From: Bacteroidales bacterium | GTDB lineage: Bacteria > Bacteroidota > Bacteroidia > Bacteroidales > FEN-979 | Assembly (NCBI GenBank): GCA_023231065.1 | Contig: JALNWE010000007.1 | Location: 1 to 64,000, forward strand | DNA length: 64,000 nucleotides | Direction of reading: 5' to 3' | Made by a program: the position numbers and the translations under genes | The notes under the pieces: model-generated | What the model saw: only the letters and a program-made list of their open reading frames with translations | What the model was told of the DNA's origin: nothing | The model's database searches: none | Shown: positions 9,801 through 17,427 of the stretch, one piece after another | How the letters are laid out: each line of letters opens with the position of its first letter | Position numbering within the stretch: position 1 is the first letter of the stretch

Positions 9801-10946
9801 GATTTCTTTACTTGGTGGCAGCCCACAAACCAATGGGTCAATTTTAAAAATACTGAGGTCGCTCCGACCTGGAACACAGCCAATGTGCTTGGCGTTACAA
9901 GCGGCGGTACTAATTTTATTCCTGGCAAAGGCTATCTGGTTGCCTATTCGGCCACTGCAACCAAACAATTTTCAGGTACGCTCAATGTGGCTGATATTGC
10001 TGTTAGTAATTTATCCGTCAACGCGTCAAATTATGGATGGCATCTTCTTGGAAATCCATTCCCTTGTGCCCTGACCTGGAATGACGGAAACTGGGCAATG
10101 ACGGCTATCAATGGCACGGCAAAGATCTGGAGTGAATCAGGCGCGGCCTATACCGATATCGCCGCAAGTGGTATCATCCCGGCATTGAACGGGTTCATGG
10201 TTGAGGCCACTGCCGTCACCAATGGACTGACCATCCCATTGGCTTCCCGTACCCACGATGCTACTTCCTGGTACAAATCAAACTCCGGCCCTTATATCAA
10301 ATTGGTTGCGCATGACCCGGATGGACAGACTGCCCAGGAAAGCATAATCCTCTTCACCCCGGATGCAACTACCGGTTTTGACCCTCAATATGATTCTCAC
10401 TTCCTTCCCGGGTATGCTCCGGCATTTTATTCGGTTGCCGGTGAAGAGCATCTCTCTACCAATGCCCTTCCGGAAGCCGGTGGAGCCGTCCAGATACCGT
10501 TCAACTTCACTAAAAATGAAGGGAGCAACTTCACCATCGAAGCAAAAGAGATAACAGGGGTTTACGGACCTATCATGCTGAACGACCTGAAAGCAGGAAC
10601 ATCACAGGATCTGGGCAACAGCCCCCTATATTCCTTTATCGCTTCTGCTGAAGATACCCCGGGCCGCTTCGTGATCACCTTCAGCCATGTGGGGATTGGT
10701 GAGGCCCAAAACGAAAATCCTGTACGGATATATACAAACGGAAATTGCATCTGTGTAGCCAATGCCTGCGGGACAGCCATCACCGGTGATGTGGTTGTCT
10801 ATAACCTCATGGGACAGCAACTGACGAAAACCCGGTTAGGCGGGGCCACACTGACGAGGATCGACCTGGATCCTTCCACGGGATATTACCTGGTGAAGGT
10901 GATCACGCCACAAAAAACTTATACCAATAAGGTATTCATCCGGTAA
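6885..10946 (+). CDS. Large fibronectin-like secreted protein with T9SS type A sorting domain
   Basis: 1353 aa with a clear signal peptide (MKKIILLLVLSLGLNYWGWGQ). An N-terminal region of about 200 residues of unknown fold is followed by three fibronectin III-like domains (about 228-330, 345-437 and 444-565; for example TISGLTASTTYWFRVYEYNG), the beta-rich module shared with the 469 gene (569-870; GRTYANFEL and TPGHSI in both), a region of about 350 residues with WHFISSP and WHLLGNPFP motifs common in T9SS surface proteins, and a C-terminal sorting domain ending TNKVFIR. The first part is markedly more AT-rich than the last third, which fits a mosaic origin. No enzyme motif was found; surface or extracellular matrix protein is an inference. 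Confidence 0.8.
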   Translation: MKKIILLLVLSLGLNYWGWGQKTASATVNSRPSYIDLSSATAEGAVLMTCAGYSQDDARYRLYNGSNQYYCWDATTSTYISSTSYSSGPRIPGTPSTSSTFWIVFQRGNNNATTASYRDRLGSGYSTNYQTVALPAATSILVSFTLSGNFIGTGNYSTDVKRVVLAYNGSSILVSAASTALTTGAFSVVCPNTETITKIEIRAIDNSLITSLTGTWNSTTNLGYFSAPTTQASNITFSGISTTGMIPSWTNGDGSKRIVIMNTSNSFTDPTDGTDPSANPVYGGSGEQVVYNNSSNTVTISGLTASTTYWFRVYEYNGSGVTTKYLVTTATGNPISQATNGSVSVPTIISPTATTISNNSATLGGNITLDGGDAITTRGTVWNTSSGVLVTDNPLAEGGAATGVFSHSRSSLPAKTLIYYKAYATNSIGTSLTDESSFYTLADEPSDHVTGFAAASGGTTSINLSWTGTATGADGYIILQKVGGTAPTGTPSDATAYIVGNTIGDGTVAAIVTNGAQTSQSISGLTPITQYSFTIMPYAWDATNAQTYNYRTSATIPSASATTDEPSATAYTWNVASGNWNTSASWTPERTTPAANDILVFDGSIQATPTVTLDFTSPQSIGRLRIINNASVTFGTSAETRTLNIGYTGASSPQLEVGSGSTLTVSAVNAITVNVLTGFTGNISGNIIYQNAAHRLTAIDASGITFNNGGVFTAGTSFTGSPFGSGTGNSVIFSSGSTYVQQAGSNPFAATTAIVTFQTGSLFRLEGNLTPSFSGRTYANFELNYNGPISASGALAVLIDNLTITQGTFNFNVSGTPGHSINGNIYVASGATLTFSPSSAGSVTLNGSATQTISGDGTLSTSGNSTLVINNTVVTNKNITFGGNLTINSSKSFTINAGKNVTVSGTLTNTENSGLVIKSGGSLKQNTGSVPATVERDITAWSDATHGWHFISSPVAEQAVDPSFTDPTPVNYDFFTWWQPTNQWVNFKNTEVAPTWNTANVLGVTSGGTNFIPGKGYLVAYSATATKQFSGTLNVADIAVSNLSVNASNYGWHLLGNPFPCALTWNDGNWAMTAINGTAKIWSESGAAYTDIAASGIIPALNGFMVEATAVTNGLTIPLASRTHDATSWYKSNSGPYIKLVAHDPDGQTAQESIILFTPDATTGFDPQYDSHFLPGYAPAFYSVAGEEHLSTNALPEAGGAVQIPFNFTKNEGSNFTIEAKEITGVYGPIMLNDLKAGTSQDLGNSPLYSFIASAEDTPGRFVITFSHVGIGEAQNENPVRIYTNGNCICVANACGTAITGDVVVYNLMGQQLTKTRLGGATLTRIDLDPSTGYYLVKVITPQKTYTNKVFIR

Positions 10947-10990
10947 CCAGGGAAAGAAACATATTGTATGAACGATAAAAATCTTGAGTT

Positions 10991-11260
10991 ATGAAAAAAA
11001 TGATAAAATTCTTCGCTATTTCTTCTCTGATCCTATGCGCAATTTTTATCACCAAACCATCAGTAGCTGAGGATCCAATAACGCCTTCTCCTCCCGGTGA
11101 GCATGGGGCGTCGGGCAATCAGGCTCCCGCCGGGGCTCCCATCGATGGGGGTTTGGGAATTCTTCTGACCCTTGGCGCTGCTTATGGCGGAAGAAAACTT
11201 TACATTTATAAAAAGGAGAAAAAGAAAGCTGCTGAAGAAGACCTGGAATCAGGATCCTGA
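10991..11260 (+). CDS. Small exported protein with PIDGG-transmembrane-basic C-terminus
   Basis: 89 aa. It has an N-terminal signal peptide (MKKMIKFFAISSLILCAIF...SVAE), a Pro/Gly-rich linker, then GAPIDGGLGILLTLGAAYGG followed by a basic run (RKLYIYKKEKKK) and a short acidic tail. The tripartite end of a short motif, a hydrophobic helix and a basic cluster is the architecture of C-terminal sorting signals such as PEP-CTERM. A Bacteroidota family named after the PID motif exists to my memory, but I cannot check it here. The gene lies 44 bases behind the 1353-aa T9SS gene. No sortase or exosortase gene is in the window. Role unknown. Confidence 0.7.
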   Translation: MKKMIKFFAISSLILCAIFITKPSVAEDPITPSPPGEHGASGNQAPAGAPIDGGLGILLTLGAAYGGRKLYIYKKEKKKAAEEDLESGS

Positions 11261-11315
11261 CCCCATAATCTGGCGCCTGTTATGTGTTATCCAGCATCCA
11301 GGCTACTTTTTTTCG

Positions 11316-11323
11316 TATCTTTG
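11316..11323 (+). promoter_or_regulatory. -7 box TATCTTTG of the first endonuclease gene
   Basis: Exact TAnnTTTG match 35 bases before the TTG start codon at 11359. Confidence 0.7.
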
Positions 11324-11358
11324 CCCGCCCTAATAACTTGAGGCTTAAAAGATAATCT

Positions 11359-14300
11359 TTGGATAGATCCGATAGAAAACCAACCGGTGGCCACGGGTTT
11401 CATTATACTCTGGTATTCGTTTTCCTGCTATTAGCCGGAACTTTACCGGGAAGGGGGGAGATCCCACCAGGATATTATACATCAGCTATCGGCCTTACAG
11501 GAACGCCCTTACAACAGGCGCTTCACGACATCATCAAAAACCATACTGCAAAAAGTTACAATTACCTCTGGACCGCCTTTCAAACGGCCGACGACAAACC
11601 CAATGGTACCGTGTGGGATATCTATTCCGATGTCCCCGACGGGACACCCAACGGAAATCCGCCTTATACCTTTACTTTTATCACCGACCAGTGCGGAACG
11701 GCTTCTGCCGAGGGCGACTGTTACAGCCGCGAACACTCCTTTCCAAAAAGCTGGTTCGGGGGTACGGTCATGCCTATGTACACCGACCTTTTTCACATCT
11801 ATCCCGTGGATCAGTATGTGAATAACCGGCACAACGACAATCCCTTTGGCGTGGTCAGTACGCCCACCTGGACTTCCCTGAATGGTAGCAAGTTGGGCCT
11901 ATGTGCCACGCCCGGATACAGCGGAACGGTGTTTGAACCCAGAGACGATTATAAAGGAGATATCGCCAGGAGCTATTTCTATATGTCGGTGCGGTATTAT
12001 ACTGAAGATGCCGGCTGGCCGGGAAGCCCGATGGTCACCGGCTCCCAGTTGAACCCCTGGGCGTTGGCCATGATGATCCAGTGGCATCAGTTGGATCCGG
12101 TGTCGCAGAAAGAGATCGACCGCAACAACGTGATCTATACCATCCAGAACAACCGTAACCCCTTTATTGACCACCCGGATTATGTGGCAGCCATCTGGTC
12201 GTCGGCACCCATCAAACCCGAACCGACAAATCATGCGACGGATTTCTCCTCGGTTGCCGGGCCACCAACCTATAGCGCCATGACCCTCACATGGACCGAT
12301 GCCATCGGGGAAGTTCTTCCCGACGGTTACCTGATCCGGGGTAGCGCCACCGGGTTCGACGCCATCAATACCCCGGTTGACGGAACTCCCGTGAGCGATG
12401 GAGGATTGAACTTCAACGTGGCCGCCAGCGTTCAGACTTGTCTCATCACCGGTTTATCTTCTTCTACAAAATACTATTTCAGGATCTTCTCATACACCAA
12501 TTCGGGAATGGCCATCAATTACAAAACTGATGGGACTATTCCATCTGCCAGCGCCACGACAACCCCTGGCACCGGATCAGGCGATATCATCATCTCCCAG
12601 TATTATGAGGGGACAAGCAACAACAAGTGGATCGAAATCACCAACCTGGGCCCCGATGTGGATCTGGCTGTACATCCGGTTTACCTTTTACAAATCCTGG
12701 GAGCTGGTCCCAAAAATGTTACAACCACCAACCCATTCCTGTGTGCTTCATTGAACACCGGAACTTTTACCAGCGGGAGTTCCCGGCTGGTCAGGAATAC
12801 CCTGGCTGTCCTGCCCGATTACGCAGTAGCGGATTATACCAATGGAAACCTTAACTTCAATGGTGTTTATGATGTGATCTTTTTATCTGCTTCTGCCAAT
12901 ACTGTTTCCCCGGTTGCCTGGGATGCCAGGACCGATGTGGTCGGGGAGGTGGTCAACGATACGACTACCAGTTTTTCCATCGCCAATATGTCCTTATACC
13001 GCAGGAACAACATTTCTACGGGATCCGTTACCTGGTCTGTGAACGACTGGGTTCAACTGACCAATACCACAGTGGATATGGCTACCCAGGGAACGCCTGA
13101 AAGGCTTGGATACCATGGGTTCAACTATTATTCAAAACCGACAGGGTACCTCGATGACCCACTAAACTGGGGAACTTCTACTGACGGATCGGGAACCACT
13201 CCGGCATCGTTCAATTATATCAATCAGGTTTTTACCGTTCAGAACCGGTCAGCAGCGGATATCAGCGGTGACTGGACATTGCTGGGGACCGGGTCGAAGA
13301 TGATCCTCGGCGACGGAACTACCGGTACGACATGCCATACCGGCATCACAGATTGTTATCTGCCGGCGCTGGAAATACAAACAGGCAGCATGATGTCCGT
13401 GGATTCAGGCGCCACGCTAACCGTTCATGGGACCCCCGCCGGGGCCGGATGCCTGACCATCCGGAACGGGGCTTCGCTCGACAATGCCGGAAAGATCATT
13501 GTGGGCCAGGACCTGATCAATGAAAACGACTCGCCAGTAACCCTGGGGCAGGGAACCATCGATTTTAACGGAGTGAACCGGCAACGGATCATGGGACAGA
13601 ATATATTTCATAACCTGACCATTAATAGCGAGATGGGCATTTCGATCACCGGGAATACCTGGATAGAGGGGATCCTTTCGCTGATCCATGGAAGGATACG
13701 CCTCAATGAGAATGAATTTACGATGGGGCCGGAGGCTGCCATTGAAGGATCCCCATCGGCTAACGCTATGATCATAACTTCTGCTACGGAAAAGCTTTCG
13801 AAAGAATTTCCTGCCGGCTTTACAGGAAGTTTCATTTTTCCGGTCGGAGATACCACCGGAACTGCCGAATATTCCCCCGTGACATTGAACTTCACCGCGG
13901 GTACATTTGATGCGGGAAATTTTGCCAGTGTTTCCGTGGTCAATGAAAAGTATCCGGATCCCGGCATTACAGGCAACTATCTCAACCGGTACTGGACGAT
14001 AACCCGGACCGGAATTTACGGCTTCAGTTGCAATGCGACTTTCCAGTATCTTCCCACGGATGTTACAGGCATGGAAGGGATGATCTCGGGGAGTTGTATA
14101 AAACCAGAGGCCTGGATGACCTTTGGGCCGGCCAACACCATCGTCCATCAATTGTTTACTGGGGGGATCTCTGACTTCGGATCGTTCACGGGATTGAAAA
14201 GCGACACACCGCCGCAGAACCAGGAACTGGCCAATATCGATGTCCTCACCGGGCAGACCGGTTGTTATGATGCAACCACTAACCTTACAGTGGCCGGTAA

Positions 14301-14760
14301 CGAAACATTGTTCGTGGTTGACAACGGTGGTTCCGTCACGCTGGTCGCGGGAACACGGATCTCCCTGCAACCTGGTGTGCTGGTAAACTCCGGTGGTTAT
14401 TTTTATGCCTGGATCACCGAAACAGGAAATTATTGCAGCAATCCCCTCTCGCCGGTCGCAGCAAATTACGACATCAGGGAACAGGTTATTCCGACCATCC
14501 AGGCGCCAGGCAACAATCTGCTCATCAAAATCTACCCCAACCCCAACACCGGCACCTTCTCTCTGGGGATTTTTCCGCTGGATCCACTATCCGGGGTCCA
14601 GGTTACCATTTCCAATATGAATGGGAAAATCATCTTTACCCGGCATTTCAAGGGCCAAAACATTGTTCCCATTTCTCTTGGCGAACAAGCCCCCGGGCTT
14701 TATATCGTTCACGTCAACACAGGCTCCATCTCAGCAATAGCTAAAATCCTCAGGGATTGA
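11359..14760 (+). CDS. Secreted endonuclease I (EndA/NucM family) with LTD, beta modules and T9SS sorting domain
   Basis: 1133 aa. The only start in frame after the upstream stop is TTG at 11359, and it opens a signal peptide (LVFVFLLLAGTLPGRGE). Residues about 36-280 are an endonuclease I domain of the His-Me-finger type: LWTAFQTAD, NREH-like CYSREHSFPKSWF holding the catalytic His, DLFHIYPVD, and the late NNRNPFIDHPDY. These enzymes cut DNA or RNA non-specifically outside the cell, so nutrient scavenging or biofilm DNA turnover is likely. Then follow an fn3-like domain (about 300-395), a lamin-tail-like domain (about 409-590; QYYEGTSNNKWIEI), beta modules (791-960) homologous to the 469 protein, the Cys-bounded module (969-1026), and the sorting domain with YPNPNTGTFS. 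A paralogue lies directly downstream. Confidence 0.88.
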   Translation: MDRSDRKPTGGHGFHYTLVFVFLLLAGTLPGRGEIPPGYYTSAIGLTGTPLQQALHDIIKNHTAKSYNYLWTAFQTADDKPNGTVWDIYSDVPDGTPNGNPPYTFTFITDQCGTASAEGDCYSREHSFPKSWFGGTVMPMYTDLFHIYPVDQYVNNRHNDNPFGVVSTPTWTSLNGSKLGLCATPGYSGTVFEPRDDYKGDIARSYFYMSVRYYTEDAGWPGSPMVTGSQLNPWALAMMIQWHQLDPVSQKEIDRNNVIYTIQNNRNPFIDHPDYVAAIWSSAPIKPEPTNHATDFSSVAGPPTYSAMTLTWTDAIGEVLPDGYLIRGSATGFDAINTPVDGTPVSDGGLNFNVAASVQTCLITGLSSSTKYYFRIFSYTNSGMAINYKTDGTIPSASATTTPGTGSGDIIISQYYEGTSNNKWIEITNLGPDVDLAVHPVYLLQILGAGPKNVTTTNPFLCASLNTGTFTSGSSRLVRNTLAVLPDYAVADYTNGNLNFNGVYDVIFLSASANTVSPVAWDARTDVVGEVVNDTTTSFSIANMSLYRRNNISTGSVTWSVNDWVQLTNTTVDMATQGTPERLGYHGFNYYSKPTGYLDDPLNWGTSTDGSGTTPASFNYINQVFTVQNRSAADISGDWTLLGTGSKMILGDGTTGTTCHTGITDCYLPALEIQTGSMMSVDSGATLTVHGTPAGAGCLTIRNGASLDNAGKIIVGQDLINENDSPVTLGQGTIDFNGVNRQRIMGQNIFHNLTINSEMGISITGNTWIEGILSLIHGRIRLNENEFTMGPEAAIEGSPSANAMIITSATEKLSKEFPAGFTGSFIFPVGDTTGTAEYSPVTLNFTAGTFDAGNFASVSVVNEKYPDPGITGNYLNRYWTITRTGIYGFSCNATFQYLPTDVTGMEGMISGSCIKPEAWMTFGPANTIVHQLFTGGISDFGSFTGLKSDTPPQNQELANIDVLTGQTGCYDATTNLTVAGNETLFVVDNGGSVTLVAGTRISLQPGVLVNSGGYFYAWITETGNYCSNPLSPVAANYDIREQVIPTIQAPGNNLLIKIYPNPNTGTFSLGIFPLDPLSGVQVTISNMNGKIIFTRHFKGQNIVPISLGEQAPGLYIVHVNTGSISAIAKILRD

Positions 14761-14775
14761 CTGCATGATTTTTCT

Positions 14776-14783
14776 TATCTTTG
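14776..14783 (+). promoter_or_regulatory. -7 box TATCTTTG of the second endonuclease gene
   Basis: Exact TAnnTTTG match 45 bases before the TTG start at 14829, mirroring the layout of the upstream paralogue. Confidence 0.7.
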
Positions 14784-14828
14784 TACCTTCAAAATCAGTT
14801 AATGGCATAAATTCAATTACTGTTTTCC

Positions 14829-17393
14829 TTGATCCGGCCGAACCTTCCTCCTCCACCTTGTAAGCCTCTCTTCAACGGCTTTTTTTTTCTACTTTTCCTG
14901 GCCTGCTTTTCCACTGCCGGGTTTACAGAGATCCCTCCCGGGTATTATGACGCCGTTACCGGAAAGAAAGGCGCTTCCCTCAAGACAGCCCTATACAATA
15001 TTATAAAAGGCCACACGGCTAAATCGTATAATTATCTCTGGACTGCTTTCCAGACAACGGATAATAAGCCGAATGGTACGGTTTGGGACATGTATTCCGA
15101 TATTCCAAACGGGACACCCAATGGGGATCCACCCTATGAATTCACATTCGGAACGGATAAATGCGGAAATTTTGACTCCGAAGGGGATTGCTACAACCGC
15201 GAACATTCTTTTCCAGCGAGCTGGTTCAACGATGCGACCCCGATGTATACCGATCTGTTCCATCTTTATCCAACTGATGGCTATGTAAATAACCGGAGGG
15301 GCAATTACCCTTTCGGTACGGTTTCGCCGCCCACCTGGACTTCCATGAATGGCAGCAAAGTTGGATCCTGCAGTTTCACGGGGTATTCCGGAACGGTATT
15401 TGAACCGCGTGATGATTTCAAGGGTGATTTCGCCCGCAGTTATCTTTATATGGTGACCCGGTATGAGAACGTGGTTGCAGGATGGCACAGTAATAATAAC
15501 AATGCCGAAGCTGTCCTCCAAAACAATTCCTACCCCGCTTTTGAAACGTGGTTTGTCAATCTGTTACTCACCTGGTGTGCAGCCGATCCGGTCTCGGCCA
15601 AGGAGATTGCCCGCAACGAAGCAGTGTATGCCATCCAGAATAACCGGAATCCATATATCGATCATCCGGAATTTGCCAACGCGATATGGGCTCCGGAGAC
15701 GGTCAAAGAAGAACCTTCCAATTTTCCAACCATTTTTACAGCCACCACGGAAGCTCCTTCATACACTACTATCACGCTTACCTGGGCCGATGCCACAGGG
15801 GCCGTGATCCCCGACGGATACCTGATCCGCGGAAGTACAACGGGCTTTTCTGCTATCACAGCGCCAGTTGACGGTATCCCAGTTGACGATGGAGGCCTGG
15901 ACAAAAATGTTACACCAGGAGTGCAAGCGTTAACCTTTTCAGGTCTAACCATCAATACCACCTTTTATTTCAAGGTATTCCCCTACACCAATCCAGGGGC
16001 CCTGATCAATTTTAAAACTGCAGGAACAGTTCCCCAGGCTTATGTTATTACTTCTCCTCCTATTCCAGAGGTGTTTGATGTTTCCGGGAGCGGCAGCTAT
16101 TGTGCGGGTGAACCAGGACTGACCGTCACATTAAGCGGATCGCAGACCGGTGTAAATTACCAGTTGAAAAAGAATGATATCAATGAGGAAGGTTTGGCGC
16201 CCGGTACAGGATCATCCATATACTGGCCGGGAATGCGGGCAGGTACTTATACGGTGGGGGCAACAAATGGTTATTATAGCGTGTCGATGAACGGAAGCGC
16301 CATCATTACTGAGACCATCCCTCTGCCAGTCAGTGTGAGTATTATCCGCGATACCAATGACGTATGTGAAGAAACTACGGTCACATTCACTGCGGTCCCG
16401 GTCAATGGCGGAATGTCCCCCGGCTATCAGTGGTTTGTCAATAGCGAAAATACCGGGACAAACGATTCAGTTTTCAGCTACATCCCGGTCAACGGTGATC
16501 TGGTAAACTGTTATCTTACTTCCGATGCCCCTTGTGTTTCTGGCAACCCTGCCACATCGGATACCCTTACAATAACCGTTAATCCACTACCTATAGAGGC
16601 CGGGGCGATAATGGGGCCTGACACCGTGCATCGCGATCAGACAGAGGTTTTCTTTACCATTCCTGCAATAACAAATGCAACCGGTTATCTTTGGACACTT
16701 CCTTCCGGTGCATCCATAACCGGGGGAGAAAACACGAATACCATTGAAGTGAACTTTTCGGATACTGCTTCTTCGGGAATTATCAACGTTCACGGAACGA
16801 ATCTCTGTGGCAATGGCGTTTCATCCCCCGATTTTGAAATTACCGTGAATTTAGCGATTCCAGAGCAATTGCAGGTAGAGGGCATTGTCACGGAAGGTCG
16901 GCTCAAATGCTATAATGCAACGCAGATTATTACCGTTGCAGGAAACGGAAAAACCTTTATCGTTCAGGAAGGTGGCATCGCCAGACTGATAGCAGGACAG
17001 AACATCATCTTCCTGCCCGGGACGACGGTAGAAGAAGGGGGTTATCTCCATAGTTATATCACCACGACCGATACTTATTGCGGCGATATGCCGCCGGCTT
17101 TGGTGGGCGCCTCAACAAAAGCACTTGACATTCCGGTCATTAAATCCAACAGCCCCTTCAGCGTTTATCCTAATCCCAACCAGGGTACATTTACGCTGGT
17201 TATGAGCGATGCGGGCCTTACTTCAACAGTGTACGCGGAACTTTATAAGATGACCGGTGAACGGATCCTGCAACAAACCCTGACCGGCGAAACGCGGCAT
17301 CAGTTTGACCTTCCGGGACAACCTTCGGGCATTTACATCCTGCGGCTTAGCAATAGCGACAGGACTGAGATCATCAAGATTATCAAACAGTAG
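14829..17393 (+). CDS. Secreted endonuclease I (EndA/NucM family) with PKD/Ig-like domains and T9SS sorting domain
   Basis: 854 aa from a TTG start at 14829, as in the paralogue before it; the signal peptide is NGFFFLLFLACFSTAGF. The endonuclease I domain (about 36-285) keeps CYNREHSFPASWF, the DLFHLYPTD segment and NNRNPYIDHPEF, so the catalytic His and metal-site residues appear intact. An fn3-like domain (about 297-400) is followed by PKD or Ig-like domains (about 410-680, with paired Cys), the Cys-bounded module (about 694-752) and a sorting domain (VYPNPNQGTF...GIYILRL). It lacks the lamin-tail and large beta modules of its neighbour, so the two nucleases share a head but differ in the middle. 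Probably secreted by T9SS and active on extracellular nucleic acid. Confidence 0.87.
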   Translation: MIRPNLPPPPCKPLFNGFFFLLFLACFSTAGFTEIPPGYYDAVTGKKGASLKTALYNIIKGHTAKSYNYLWTAFQTTDNKPNGTVWDMYSDIPNGTPNGDPPYEFTFGTDKCGNFDSEGDCYNREHSFPASWFNDATPMYTDLFHLYPTDGYVNNRRGNYPFGTVSPPTWTSMNGSKVGSCSFTGYSGTVFEPRDDFKGDFARSYLYMVTRYENVVAGWHSNNNNAEAVLQNNSYPAFETWFVNLLLTWCAADPVSAKEIARNEAVYAIQNNRNPYIDHPEFANAIWAPETVKEEPSNFPTIFTATTEAPSYTTITLTWADATGAVIPDGYLIRGSTTGFSAITAPVDGIPVDDGGLDKNVTPGVQALTFSGLTINTTFYFKVFPYTNPGALINFKTAGTVPQAYVITSPPIPEVFDVSGSGSYCAGEPGLTVTLSGSQTGVNYQLKKNDINEEGLAPGTGSSIYWPGMRAGTYTVGATNGYYSVSMNGSAIITETIPLPVSVSIIRDTNDVCEETTVTFTAVPVNGGMSPGYQWFVNSENTGTNDSVFSYIPVNGDLVNCYLTSDAPCVSGNPATSDTLTITVNPLPIEAGAIMGPDTVHRDQTEVFFTIPAITNATGYLWTLPSGASITGGENTNTIEVNFSDTASSGIINVHGTNLCGNGVSSPDFEITVNLAIPEQLQVEGIVTEGRLKCYNATQIITVAGNGKTFIVQEGGIARLIAGQNIIFLPGTTVEEGGYLHSYITTTDTYCGDMPPALVGASTKALDIPVIKSNSPFSVYPNPNQGTFTLVMSDAGLTSTVYAELYKMTGERILQQTLTGETRHQFDLPGQPSGIYILRLSNSDRTEIIKIIKQ

Positions 17394-17427
17394 CCAGCTT
17401 TATTAACAGGAGTTTCCCTGAGCAGCT

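Noticed and set aside
13417..14370. 317-codon open frame antisense to the first endonuclease gene
   Set aside because: Shadow of a GC-rich repetitive coding region; the sense protein has clear domains.
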